DNA of 64,000 bases from Actinospica acidithermotolerans (GCF_018139625.1 NZ_JAGSOH010000002.1:120566-184565); one strand, 5' to 3'; counted from the first letter of the stretch, positions 7,651 through 15,755 are shown. A program made the numbers and translations. The notes: generated by a model from the letters alone, not told the origin.

Positions 7651-7781
7651 GGCATAGAGGGGCAGCCGCGAAGCGACCTTATCCGGGACCCAAGATCAAC
7701 TAGACGTCAGTTGCCCACGCGGCGTAAAGGGGCAGGCGGCTGACCGGTGTGCTTGACAGCCGCGAAGCGACCTTACCCGGC
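7651..7781. repeat. Duplicated direct-repeat block downstream of rep
   Basis: CAGCCGCGAAGCGACCTTA (7663-7681) recurs at 7757-7775, and the next bases also agree (TCCGG versus CCCGG). A second repeat pair is offset in the same block: GGCATAGAGGGGCAG (from 7651) and GGCGTAAAGGGGCAG (from 7721). The block is non-coding and lies between rep and the convergent integrase. Repeats at this place could be replication iterons or TraSA recognition sites, or simply a duplicated terminator segment. Confidence 0.6.
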
Positions 7782-7815
7782 TTAAACGATCATGGTCGGT
7801 GTGGGTGCAAGCCAA

Positions 7816-7849
7816 CAGGGCCGGTCGGGCGTGTGCCCTTCCGGCCCTG
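7816..7849. terminator. Bidirectional terminator between rep and the serine recombinase
   Basis: CAGGGCCGG (7816-7824) and CCGGCCCTG (7841-7849) form a perfect 9-bp stem, with an inner GGGC/GCCC pair closing a GTGT loop. It lies between two convergent genes, 19 bases past the recombinase stop on its strand. Confidence 0.7.
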
Positions 7850-7867
7850 CGGCGTGCGGTCATCGGG

Positions 7868-9676
7868 TTACGCGGTTAGCTCCTGCTCGTCCGGGTCGGG
7901 GCGGCCGGTCCAAGTGCCTAGGGCTTGGTCCTGGTCGCTGGGGGCGGGGTTCTGGTCGGCGGCCTGGTCGGCGTCGGCGCGCTCGGCGTGCTGCTCTGCT
8001 TCCCGGTCCTCGTCGCCGGGGGCGTTCTCGTCGGCGGCCTGGTCCTCGCGTGCGCGTTCGGCGTGCTGCTCGGCTTCGACCTGGGCGCGCAAGTCGGCTT
8101 CCTCGGCGATGCTGAGTTGGTGGGCCTCCCAGCTCGCGCGGCGGGCGTCGTCCTCGGCGGACGGGTCGAGGTTGTGAATCCATACCCGCGTCTCGCTTCC
8201 TCGCGGGTGGAGCACGACGCGGAAGTCGTAGGCGGCCAGCAGTTCCCGGCGCGCAACATCGTCGGGCGCGTCGCGCCACTGGTCGGCCACGGTCTTGCCG
8301 AGCGGCTGCCAATACATCTTGGCCGGGCGGTCGGGCAAAGCCTTGAGCTGGCGAATCTCGTCCGTCATGGCGCGGTAGCGGCGCCGGTACCAATCGGCTT
8401 CGTCAGCGTCGTCGTAGAGGCCTGCGTTACGGTCGTCCTTGAGGCGCTTGCGGTCTGTTTCCAGTTCGGAGATGCGGGCGGCGTGCCCCGTGCCAGGGTC
8501 GTAGACGCGCTTGTAGAGCGGGATGTCTCCGATTTCCTTGAGGAAATGGGTCTCGACCAGCGCGTCAAGGTTCGCAACCGACATGGTTGGCGCGGGCTTG
8601 CACGTAGCGGCGGCCGGAAGTCCCTGGACGCGCGCTCGGCAGGTGTAGGACGCGGGGCCGTTGCTGTTGCGGCTGACGGCGTTCAAGTACAAGCGGTGCC
8701 CGCACGTTCCGCAGAACGCGATGCCGAGCAACAGCGCGGTTCCCTTCGGGGCGCGGCCTGCATCGTTACGCTTCGGCGCGGTCTTCTTGATCAGGGCTGA
8801 CCGTGTGGCAGCGTCCCATAGAGGCTCGGCAAGCCGCTTCGGATGTCCTTCGTCGTCGAGTTCGGGCCGTCCATCGTGCATGAGGTAGCCGAGCGCTGCC
8901 TCACTGGTCAAGATCCCCTTAAGAACCTTGCCCCGCCACGGAAGTCCCTTCATGGGGCGGCCGTAGAGGCGTGCCCGGTGATCGGTCGGGTTCGGGATTC
9001 CGGCCTTGGTCAGACGCACAGCTTCCGTGTTCACCGTGATCTTGCCGGTTTCATCGGACAGGATCCGCTCTGCCACGTCGCGAATGATCTCGGCGGCAAC
9101 CTCGTCCAGGGCGACATGATCCACGGCACCGAGCGGGGTGAGTCGAACGTACTTATAGCCGTAAGAGTTCTTGTTCTTCGGCCGTCCGGATTCGCGCATC
9201 TTCTTGGTAGCGTTCCTGTTCCGCCGCACGATCGCCCGGTGCTCCATCTGTGCGCCGAGTGCGTCCATCGAAAATCGGGTCTCGTCAACCTCGTCGTAGA
9301 GGTCCCACGGTCCGGTGTGTCCGCTGGTGATGATCGCGCGGCCGGAGTCACGCATCATGTAACCCGTGGTCAAAACGTCCACCTGGTTGCGGCCGATACG
9401 GTCAACGGCTGAGCCTACGATGCCGTCGTAGGGTCCCATCTCGCCGCGAAGCCACGGGCCGAACTGCGGCCGGTCGAGCGGGTTGGTTGCGCCGGAAACC
9501 TCCCAGTCGTCGGCCCAAGCGATGATGTGCCCGCCGTTGTCGGTCGCTGCCTCAAGAATCATGTCCTTCTGATCCTCGGGCGAGTTGGTCCGCTCGGTCG
9601 TCCGCGAGAGTCGCCGGACTCCAACCCAGCACTTACCGCACCCGTCGTAGTCCGTTGTAAGCATGAGATCGATCAT
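7868..9676 (-). CDS. Large serine recombinase (integrase)
   Basis: 602 residues. The resolvase-type catalytic domain (about 15-165) has the nucleophile Ser24 in VRRLSRTTERTNSPEDQ and the conserved VDRIGRNQ. The recombinase domain (about 170-300) follows. The zinc ribbon Cys residues are at 322, 325, 346 and 359 (FCGTCGH, YTCRAR, ATCK). A helical coiled-coil stretch (about 385-450) comes next. It inserts and, with a directionality factor, excises the element. The C-terminus carries an unusual Glu/Gln/Ala-rich extension with a 25-residue tandem repeat. The start is about 35 bases from the right junction, the usual place for an integrase gene next to attP. No recombination directionality factor is recognised in the window. 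Confidence 0.93.
   Translation of the reverse strand: MIDLMLTTDYDGCGKCWVGVRRLSRTTERTNSPEDQKDMILEAATDNGGHIIAWADDWEVSGATNPLDRPQFGPWLRGEMGPYDGIVGSAVDRIGRNQVDVLTTGYMMRDSGRAIITSGHTGPWDLYDEVDETRFSMDALGAQMEHRAIVRRNRNATKKMRESGRPKNKNSYGYKYVRLTPLGAVDHVALDEVAAEIIRDVAERILSDETGKITVNTEAVRLTKAGIPNPTDHRARLYGRPMKGLPWRGKVLKGILTSEAALGYLMHDGRPELDDEGHPKRLAEPLWDAATRSALIKKTAPKRNDAGRAPKGTALLLGIAFCGTCGHRLYLNAVSRNSNGPASYTCRARVQGLPAAATCKPAPTMSVANLDALVETHFLKEIGDIPLYKRVYDPGTGHAARISELETDRKRLKDDRNAGLYDDADEADWYRRRYRAMTDEIRQLKALPDRPAKMYWQPLGKTVADQWRDAPDDVARRELLAAYDFRVVLHPRGSETRVWIHNLDPSAEDDARRASWEAHQLSIAEEADLRAQVEAEQHAERAREDQAADENAPGDEDREAEQHAERADADQAADQNPAPSDQDQALGTWTGRPDPDEQELTA
7928..8077 (-). repeat. 75-bp tandem duplication in the integrase C-terminus
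   Basis: Two adjacent 25-residue units, residues 534-558 and 559-583 of the recombinase, both start EAEQHAERA and continue with DQAAD. They encode an acidic helical extension beyond the usual zinc-ribbon and coiled-coil region. The unit phase is maintained in frame. This is a recent-looking internal duplication. Confidence 0.75.
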
Positions 9677-9716
9677 CGCAAGTACCTCGTCCCTGGTCTA
9701 TGTGTTTTAGCGGGGT
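9677..9716. other. Right attachment junction (attR or attL) of the AICE, approximate
   Basis: The recombinase start codon is at 9674-9676, and the sequence homologous to a response regulator gene becomes recognisable at GGGTACCTGCGCAAG from 9713 onward. The crossover must lie within about 9,690-9,716. Serine integrases leave only a 2-base core identity, so no long direct repeat is expected. The other junction is outside the window, which prevents a precise call. Confidence 0.6.
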
Positions 9717-9838
9717 ACCTGCGCAAGAAGGTGGACCGGGACCGCGTGCCGCTGATCCACACCGTGCGCGGGGTCGGCTATTCGCTGCGCCTGCCGCGGG
9801 ATCCGAACGCGTCCCAGGGGTCCGATGGCGAGCGTTAG
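9711..9838 (+). pseudogene. 3' remnant of an OmpR-family response regulator gene split by the element
   Basis: About 42 codons encode the C-terminal end of an OmpR/PhoB winged helix: GYLRKKVDRDRVPLIHTVRG, then VGYSLRLPR and a short tail. This is the recognition-helix end plus wing hairpin of such regulators. The receiver domain and most of the DNA-binding domain are absent; upstream DNA is element sequence. The histidine kinase ATG at 9825 overlaps the last codons, the usual coupled kinase-regulator layout. The intact regulator should be restored when the element excises. Confidence 0.85.
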
Positions 9839-11426
9839 GCGGCCCCACCGGTGGTTCTGCGCCCGGCACCGCGGCCGCGGCTCGCTGCGGGCGCGGCTGC
9901 TGCGCACGCTGCTGATCCGGCTCGTCTTCGCGCTGATCCTGATCGACGCGGCGACGTCGTGGGCCGTCTACAACGTGCTGTCGCGGAACCTCGACGCCCA
10001 GCTGTCGGCGACCTCGGTGCTGATGAACCAGTACGTCTCCACGCAGTACGCCGCGCACAACGCCCCCGACCTCAGCGATTCCTCGGGGTCGCAGTGGGCC
10101 GACGCCGCGAAATCCGGGATGCTGCCCGCGCTCGTGCGGATGCGGCTGACGAACGGGACGATCGTGCAGATCGGATCCGTGCCGACCATCACCTCCGCGA
10201 TGGTGCCGGGCGCGAAGGGCAGCGGACCGAACAAGGACGGCGCCGCGTTCTACACGACGAAGCAGGATTCGATCACGTACCGGGTGAGGGCGAGCTACCT
10301 GCCCGACGACCAGGGCGAGCTGGTCCTGGCGACCTCCGAGAAGAGCGTGACCGACACGATGTGGCACCTCGGCGTGTTCGAGGCGATCACCGCGGCCCTG
10401 GCGTTCTGCTTCGTCGGCTGGATGGCGAGCTGGAAGATCAAGCGGCAGCTGCGGCCCTTCGAGCAGATGGGCGACCAGATCGTGCTGATCGGCAGCGGCG
10501 ACCTGAATCAGCGCGTCTCCCCCGCGGATCCGGACACCGAGCTGGGCCGCGTGGGGCACTCGGTAAACCTGATGCTCACTCGTCTGGAGCACGCCTTCAA
10601 CGAGCAGCGGGCTTCGGAGAACCGGCTGCGCCGCTTCATCGCGGACGCCTCGCACGAACTGCGCACCCCGCTGGCCTCGATCCGCGGCTACTCCGAGCTC
10701 TTCCGCCGCGGCGCCTCGTCCCGGCCCGAGGACCTGGCCCTGGCGATGCGCCGGATCGAGTCCGAGGCCAGCCGGATGGGCGTACTGGTGGACGAATTGC
10801 TGCTGCTCGCACGGCTGGATTCCGGGCGTCCGCTGGACCGCGCCATCGTGGACCTCGGCGCGCTGGTGCATGACGCCGCGCGCGACTCGCAGGCGGCGGA
10901 TCCGCGCTGGCCGATCGAGACGGCCGTCGACGGTGCGGAGAATGCGGACGGGTACCACTCCCCGGTCCGCGTGCTCGGCGACGCCGACCGGCTGCGCCAG
11001 GTGCTCGCGAACCTGCTGTCCAACGTGCGGGCGCACACCCCGCCGGGCACGAGCGCGACGATCAGCGCCCGCCGCGAGAACGACGAGGTGGTGCTGGAGG
11101 TGGCCGACGAGGGTCCCGGTCTGACCGAGCGTCAGCAGCGGCTCGTGTTCGAGCGCTTCTACCGCGCGGACAGCTCGCGCGGGCGCGGCGACGGCACCGG
11201 CGGCAGCGGGCTCGGGCTCTCGATCGTGAGCTCGGTCGCGCAGGCGCACGGCGGCACGGCCTCGGTGCGGTCCCGGCCGGGCGGGGGCGCCGTGTTCACG
11301 GTGCGCCTGCCGTTGGCCGGGACCGGCACCGGGGTCGGCGGATCAGCGCAGGACGCCTCCGCCGAACCGGTCGGTCAGGTCGGTCCGATCAGTCAAAGAT
11401 CGGCTCGCGGGTCCGGGTCCGCTTGA
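9825..11426 (+). CDS. Two-component sensor histidine kinase with HAMP domain
   Basis: 533 residues. Two membrane segments (about 25-47 and 184-206) flank an extracytoplasmic sensor of about 135 residues. Then come HAMP (about 207-262), HisKA with the phosphorylated His277 in FIADASHELRTPLASIRGY, and HATPase with NLLSN (N box), DEGPGL (G1) and GGSGLGLSIV (G2). It resembles TcrS/TrcS/MprB-type kinases of actinobacteria. The 14-nt overlap with the response regulator remnant shows the two formed one operon. With the regulator split by the mobile element, the kinase has lost its native promoter and its cognate partner. Its C-terminal ~30 residues are low-complexity, and its last 38 nt overlap the convergent DsbA gene. 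Confidence 0.9.
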   Translation: MASVRRPHRWFCARHRGRGSLRARLLRTLLIRLVFALILIDAATSWAVYNVLSRNLDAQLSATSVLMNQYVSTQYAAHNAPDLSDSSGSQWADAAKSGMLPALVRMRLTNGTIVQIGSVPTITSAMVPGAKGSGPNKDGAAFYTTKQDSITYRVRASYLPDDQGELVLATSEKSVTDTMWHLGVFEAITAALAFCFVGWMASWKIKRQLRPFEQMGDQIVLIGSGDLNQRVSPADPDTELGRVGHSVNLMLTRLEHAFNEQRASENRLRRFIADASHELRTPLASIRGYSELFRRGASSRPEDLALAMRRIESEASRMGVLVDELLLLARLDSGRPLDRAIVDLGALVHDAARDSQAADPRWPIETAVDGAENADGYHSPVRVLGDADRLRQVLANLLSNVRAHTPPGTSATISARRENDEVVLEVADEGPGLTERQQRLVFERFYRADSSRGRGDGTGGSGLGLSIVSSVAQAHGGTASVRSRPGGGAVFTVRLPLAGTGTGVGGSAQDASAEPVGQVGPISQRSARGSGSA

Positions 11427-12012
11427 GCTCGAAGAAGCCGTCCGTCCCGGCGACGAGCAGCACCCCGTCCCACAGCTTGGCCGCGGCCTCGCCCTTGGGC
11501 GCCGGAGAGACCACCGGGCCGAAGAACGCCACGCCCTCGGTGGAGATCACCGGGGTGCCGACGTCCATGCCGACCTGGTCCATGCCCGCGTGGTGCGACT
11601 TCTTGAGCGCCTCGTCGTAGGCGTCGGTGTCCGCGGCGTCGGCCAGCGAGGCGGGCAGCCCGACCTCGGCCAGCGCGGCCTCGATCGTCTCCCGGTTGAA
11701 CTCCTGCTTTCCGATGTGCCGACGCGTGCCGAGCGCGTCGTACAGCGGCCGGACGACCTGATCGCCCTCCTGCTGCTGAGCGGCGATCAGCACCCGGACC
11801 GGGCCCCAGCCGCGGCTGAGCATCTCCTTGTAGTTTTCCGGCAGCTCGTCCCGGCCCGAGTTGAGCACGGAGAGCGACATCACATGGAAGCGCACGTCGA
11901 TCGGACGCAGCTTCTCCACCTCGAGCAGCCAGCGGCTCGTCATCCAGGCCCACGGGCACAGCGGGTCGACCCAGAGGTCGGCCACCACCCGGTCCTGCGC
12001 AGATTCCGTCAT
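11389..12012 (-). CDS. DsbA-family thiol oxidoreductase, Rv2466c-like (mycothiol-dependent reductase family)
   Basis: 207 residues, full-length alignment by eye with M. tuberculosis Rv2466c: VADLWVDPLCPWAWMTSRW near the N-terminus, FHVMSLSVLNSGRDELPENY, WGPVRVLIAAQQ, KSHHAGMDQVG, VGTPVIS, GVAFFGPVVSP, and FFELKRTRTREP at the C-terminus. Rv2466c is a mycothiol/mycoredoxin-linked reductase. The N-terminal active-site Cys19 is present, but the second position of the CPWC motif is Ala22 here (CPWA), so it would work as a one-cysteine thiol enzyme. The ATG at 12012 gives the Rv2466c-like N-terminus; a longer reading to 12150 would run into the pepN leader. It lies divergently next to pepN. Confidence 0.88.
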   Translation of the reverse strand: MTESAQDRVVADLWVDPLCPWAWMTSRWLLEVEKLRPIDVRFHVMSLSVLNSGRDELPENYKEMLSRGWGPVRVLIAAQQQEGDQVVRPLYDALGTRRHIGKQEFNRETIEAALAEVGLPASLADAADTDAYDEALKKSHHAGMDQVGMDVGTPVISTEGVAFFGPVVSPAPKGEAAAKLWDGVLLVAGTDGFFELKRTRTREPIFD

Positions 12013-12136
12013 GACATCGCCAACACCGGGCACGGCCCTGCCCATTCCCGCCACCCACGGCCGTAGGATCCATGCAAGTATCTTCAGCACGCAAGAGACC
12101 AGACCAACCCGTCCGAGTAAGGAGCCGTGCAGCAAA

Positions 12137-14695
12137 GTGCCCGGTACCAATCTGACCCGTGAAGAGGCGGCGGACCGCGCGCGCCTTATTTCGGTTTCGT
12201 CCTACGAGGTCGAGCTCGATCTCACGGTCGGCCCCGAGAGCTTCGGCTCCAGCAGCACCGTCCGCTTCACCGCGGAGCCGGGCTCGGCCACCTTCGCCGA
12301 CCTGGTCACCGACGGGCCGATCCACGAGATCACGCTCAACGGCCGCTCCCTCGACCCGGCCGCCGTCTTCGCCGACTCGCGCATCGCGCTCGACGGGCTC
12401 GAGGCGGAGAACGTGCTGCACGTGCGCGCCGACTGCCAGTACAGCCACACCGGCGAGGGCCTGCACCGGATGGTCGACCCGGTCGACGGCGGCGTGTTCC
12501 TGTACACCCAGTTCGAGGTGCCGGACGCGCGCCGGGTGTTCGCCGACTTCGAGCAGCCGGATCTGAAGGCCGCCTTCCGGTTCACCGTCACCGCGCCGGA
12601 GACCTGGGAGCTGTTCTCCAACTCCCCCACGCCGAAGCCGGAGGCGCTCGGCGAGGGCCGGGCCGTGTGGCGCTTCGAGCCGACCGAGCGGATCTCCACG
12701 TACATCACCGCCCTGGTCGCCGGCGACTACGGCGTCGTGCGCAAGGACTACACCTCGGCGAACGGCACGGTGATCCCGATGGCCGTGGCCGCGCGCAGGT
12801 CCCTGATGGAGTACCTGGACGCCGACGAGATCTTCGACGTCACCTTCAAGGGCTTCGACTACTTCGAGGCGAAGTTCGACCAGCCGTACCCGTTCCCCAA
12901 GTACGACCAGCTGTTCGTGCCCGAGTACAACGCGGGCGCCATGGAGAACGCGGGCTGCGTGACCTTCCGGGAGAGCTACGTCTTCCGCTCCAAGGTCACC
13001 GACGCCTCCTACGAGCGCCGGGCCGAGACGATCCTGCACGAGCTCGCGCACATGTGGTTCGGCGACCTGGTCACCATGGAGTGGTGGAACGACCTCTGGC
13101 TCAACGAGTCGTTCGCCACCTACGCCTCGGTGCGCTGCCAGGCCGACGCGACGCGCTGGTCCGGCGCCTGGACCACCTTCGCGAACGCCGAGAAGACCTG
13201 GGCCTACGCGCAGGACCAGCTCCCGTCCACGCACCCGATCGTGGCCGAGATCCCCGACCTCGAAGCCGTGTACGTGAACTTCGACGGCATCACCTACGCC
13301 AAGGGCGCCTCGGTGCTCAAGCAGCTGGTGGCGTACGTCGGCGACGAGGCGTTCTTCCAGGGCCTGCGCACCTACTTCCGGCGGCACGCCTGGGGCAACA
13401 CCCGGCTCTCCGACCTGCTCGGCGCCCTCGAGGAGGCGAGTGGACGGGACCTCGCGGCGTGGTCGAAGGCGTGGCTGGAGACGGCCGGCCCGAACACGCT
13501 GCGCGCCGAGTTCACCCTCGCCGAGGACGGCACCTACGCCACGTTCGCCGTGCTGCAGGAGGCGCCGAAGGACTACCCGACGCTGCGTCCGCACCGCATC
13601 GCCATCGGCCTGTACGAGAGGGGCGAGACCGGCCTCGCCCGCGTACGCCGAGTCGAGCTGGACGTGGACGGCGCGCGCACCGAGGTGCCCGAGCTGGTCG
13701 GCGAGCGGCAGCCGGACGTGCTCGTGCTCAACGACGACGACCTGTCCTACGCGAAGATCCGCTTCGACGAGCGCTCGATCGCGACGCTGATCGAGTCGAT
13801 CGGCGAGTTCACCGAGTCGCTGCCGCGCGCGCTGGCCTGGGTCTCGACCTGGGACATGATGCGCAACGGCGAGCTCGCGGCGAGCGCGTACGTGCCGCTG
13901 GTGCTCTCCGGCGCGGCCAAGGAGACCCAGATCGGCGTCCTGCAGTCGCTGCAGGGCCAGGCGAAGAGCGCGATCGAGCTCTACGCGGCGCCGCAGCACC
14001 GCGAGGCGCTGGCCGAGCGCTGGGCCGCCTTCGCGCACGAGCAGCTGCTCGCCGCGGCCCCCGGCAGCGACATCCAGCTGTCCTGGGCCAAGGCGCTGGC
14101 CTCCTCGGCGCTGACGGAGGCCCAGCTGAGCCTGCTCGGCGGACTGCTGGACGGCAGCGAGCAGATCGACGGCCTGACCGTGGACACCGACCTGCGCTGG
14201 GCGCTGCTGGCCCGGCTGGCGGCCATGGGCCGTGCGGACGCGGCCCAGATCGACGCCGAGCTCGCCCAGGACCCGACCGCGGCGGGCAAGCGGCACGCGC
14301 TCACCTGCCGGGCGGCGATCCCGACGGCCGAGGCCAAGGAAGAGGCCTGGGCGTCGGCGGTGGAGAGCGACAAGCTCACCAACGAGGAGTTGCTCGCGGT
14401 CATCGCCGGCTTCAAGCAGAACGAGCAGCGCGAACTGCTGCAGCCGTACGTGGCGCGGTACTTCGAGGTCGTGACCCGGCTGTGGGCCGAGCGGACGCCG
14501 CACATGGCGCAGATGCTCGTCGCGGGCCTCTACCCGCTCCTGACGGTCGACCAGGCCGTCGTGGACGCCGTGGACGTGGTGCTCGCGGAGACGGACGAGA
14601 AGGTCGTCCCGCCGGCGCTGCGCCGCATGCTGCTCGAGCAGCGCGACGGCACCCTGCGGCTCCTTCGCGGCCAGGCGGTCGACGCGAACGCGTAG
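12137..14695 (+). CDS. pepN: Aminopeptidase N, M1 family zinc metallopeptidase
   Basis: 852 residues, the normal length for actinobacterial PepN. Exopeptidase motif GAMEN is at 267-271; zinc site HELAH at 301-305 is followed by the third ligand Glu in WWNDLWLNESFA about 20 residues on. The C-terminal half is the helical ERAP-like domain. It releases N-terminal residues from peptides in the cytoplasm. GTG at 12137 is chosen because the protein then begins MPGTNLTREEAADRARLI, as in relatives, with AAGGAG about 12 bases upstream. Divergent from the DsbA gene. Confidence 0.95.
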   Translation: MPGTNLTREEAADRARLISVSSYEVELDLTVGPESFGSSSTVRFTAEPGSATFADLVTDGPIHEITLNGRSLDPAAVFADSRIALDGLEAENVLHVRADCQYSHTGEGLHRMVDPVDGGVFLYTQFEVPDARRVFADFEQPDLKAAFRFTVTAPETWELFSNSPTPKPEALGEGRAVWRFEPTERISTYITALVAGDYGVVRKDYTSANGTVIPMAVAARRSLMEYLDADEIFDVTFKGFDYFEAKFDQPYPFPKYDQLFVPEYNAGAMENAGCVTFRESYVFRSKVTDASYERRAETILHELAHMWFGDLVTMEWWNDLWLNESFATYASVRCQADATRWSGAWTTFANAEKTWAYAQDQLPSTHPIVAEIPDLEAVYVNFDGITYAKGASVLKQLVAYVGDEAFFQGLRTYFRRHAWGNTRLSDLLGALEEASGRDLAAWSKAWLETAGPNTLRAEFTLAEDGTYATFAVLQEAPKDYPTLRPHRIAIGLYERGETGLARVRRVELDVDGARTEVPELVGERQPDVLVLNDDDLSYAKIRFDERSIATLIESIGEFTESLPRALAWVSTWDMMRNGELAASAYVPLVLSGAAKETQIGVLQSLQGQAKSAIELYAAPQHREALAERWAAFAHEQLLAAAPGSDIQLSWAKALASSALTEAQLSLLGGLLDGSEQIDGLTVDTDLRWALLARLAAMGRADAAQIDAELAQDPTAAGKRHALTCRAAIPTAEAKEEAWASAVESDKLTNEELLAVIAGFKQNEQRELLQPYVARYFEVVTRLWAERTPHMAQMLVAGLYPLLTVDQAVVDAVDVVLAETDEKVVPPALRRMLLEQRDGTLRLLRGQAVDANA

Positions 14696-14750
14696 TGCCG
14701 CGGCGCACCACGTCTCGAACGTGATGCGCACCGTTGGCTGAACGACGATC

Positions 14751-14781
14751 AGGCGGTGCCCCTCATCCAGGGGCCCCGCCT
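14751..14781. terminator. Stem-loop terminator after pepN
   Basis: AGGCGGTGCCCCT (14751-14763) pairs with AGGGGCCCCGCCT (14769-14781) with one mismatch and a CATCC loop. It lies between two convergent genes, so it may serve both. The next ~65 bases repeat GTCAGC several times (for example 14790, 14820, 14846) without an evident role. Confidence 0.75.
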
Positions 14782-14848
14782 GACTGCTTGTCAGCCTTCA
14801 TCGCGCCGTCAGCTGGTGAGCTCGTCAGCTTGCCAGCCAGTCAGCAGG

Positions 14849-15700
14849 TCAGCTGTAGTCGTAGAACCCGTGGCCGCTCTTGCGGCCCAGGTCCCCCGCC
14901 GCGACCATCCGGTTCAGCAATTCCGGCACCGCGAACTGGTCCGCGTGGGTCTCGTTGTAGATGTTGCGGGTGGCGTTGCGCATGATGTCCACGCCGGTCA
15001 GGTCGAGCGTGGCCAGCGGGCCCATCGCATGCCCGAAGCCGAGCCGGCACGCGGTGTCGATGTCCTCGGCGGTCGCCACGCCCGACTCGAGCAGCCGCAC
15101 CGCCTCGTTGCCCAGCGCGGCGATCAGCCGAGTGGTGACGAAGCCCGCCACGTCGCGGTTGACCACGATGCAGGTCTTACCGACCTTCTCGGCGAACTCG
15201 CGCGCCCGGGCCAGCGTCTCGTCGGACGTCTTGTAGCCGCGCACCAGCTCGCACAGCGCCATCAGCGGCACCGGCGAGAAGAAGTGGGTGCCGACGACCG
15301 ACTCGGGCCGCTCGGTCACCGCCGCGATCTGGGTGATCGGCAGCGCGGACGTGTTGGTGGCCAGCACGGCGCCGGGCTTGGCGATCTTGTCGAGCTCGCG
15401 GAAGAGCCCCTGCTTCACGTCGAGGTCCTCGAAGACGGCCTCCACGATCACGTCCGCCTCGCCGAGGCCCGCCAGATCGGTGGTGGGCGTGATCCGCGCC
15501 AGGGCGGCCTCGGCGTCCGCCGCGTCCATCCTGCCCTTGCTCACGAACTTCTCGTAGGAGGCGGTGATACCGGCCAGACCGCGCGCGGTGGCGGCGTCCG
15601 ACACGTCCCTCAGGACCACCTCGTATCCGGCGGCCGCCGAAACCTGGGCGATGCCAGAGCCCATAAGTCCGGCACCGATCACGGCGATTGTGTTAGTCAT
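14849..15700 (-). CDS. 3-hydroxybutyryl-CoA / 3-hydroxyacyl-CoA dehydrogenase
   Basis: 283 residues. The Rossmann fold starts MTNTIAVIGAGLMGSGIAQV (GxGxxG at 9-14). The 3HCDH motif GTHFFSPVPLMALCELVRG contains the catalytic His, and the C-terminal domain has VVNRDVAGFVTTRL and GFGHAMGPLATLDLTGVD. It oxidises 3-hydroxyacyl-CoA with NAD(P), in butanoate/fatty-acid or phenylacetate metabolism and polyhydroxybutyrate turnover. ATG at 15700 chosen over an upstream GTG/ATG because it places the Rossmann strand at the true N-terminus. Divergent from the cobalamin adenosyltransferase. Confidence 0.93.
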   Translation of the reverse strand: MTNTIAVIGAGLMGSGIAQVSAAAGYEVVLRDVSDAATARGLAGITASYEKFVSKGRMDAADAEAALARITPTTDLAGLGEADVIVEAVFEDLDVKQGLFRELDKIAKPGAVLATNTSALPITQIAAVTERPESVVGTHFFSPVPLMALCELVRGYKTSDETLARAREFAEKVGKTCIVVNRDVAGFVTTRLIAALGNEAVRLLESGVATAEDIDTACRLGFGHAMGPLATLDLTGVDIMRNATRNIYNETHADQFAVPELLNRMVAAGDLGRKSGHGFYDYS

Positions 15701-15755
15701 GCCCCGCAGCCTACTAGCCGGTAGCAAAGCCCGGCTCAATGGCTAAGCTCGGGAC

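Larger units (their letters stand above)
1..9710. mobile_element. Right-hand part of an actinomycete integrative and conjugative element (AICE)
   Basis: The segment carries the AICE module set: GntR/UTRA repressor, FtsK-type TraSA pump, RepSA-type initiator, and a large serine recombinase whose start lies about 35 bases from the right junction. The right boundary is inferred because, immediately beyond it, the sequence becomes the C-terminal coding part of an OmpR-family response regulator followed by its histidine kinase. The left end and the 5' part of the target gene are outside the window, so size and attL are unknown. Most AICEs use tyrosine integrases and tRNA genes; a serine recombinase and a protein-coding target is the less common arrangement. 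Module assignment is firm; the exact boundary is an inference. Confidence 0.88.

Noticed and set aside
1..9710. Search of the element for antiphage defence, toxin-antitoxin or resistance cargo
   Set aside because: All genes visible are maintenance, transfer, replication or integration genes, or small unknowns; nothing resembles a defence module, though cargo may lie left of the window.
13981..14505. Ser/Ala-rich open frame antisense to pepN
   Set aside because: It is the reverse strand of a well-conserved gene and shows the codon-position bias of a shadow frame, with no recognisable domain.
14790..14855. Recurrent GTCAGC hexamers near the 3' end of the dehydrogenase gene, considered as a CRISPR-like array
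   Set aside because: Units are only six bases, irregularly spaced and without spacers of constant length; more likely local drift.
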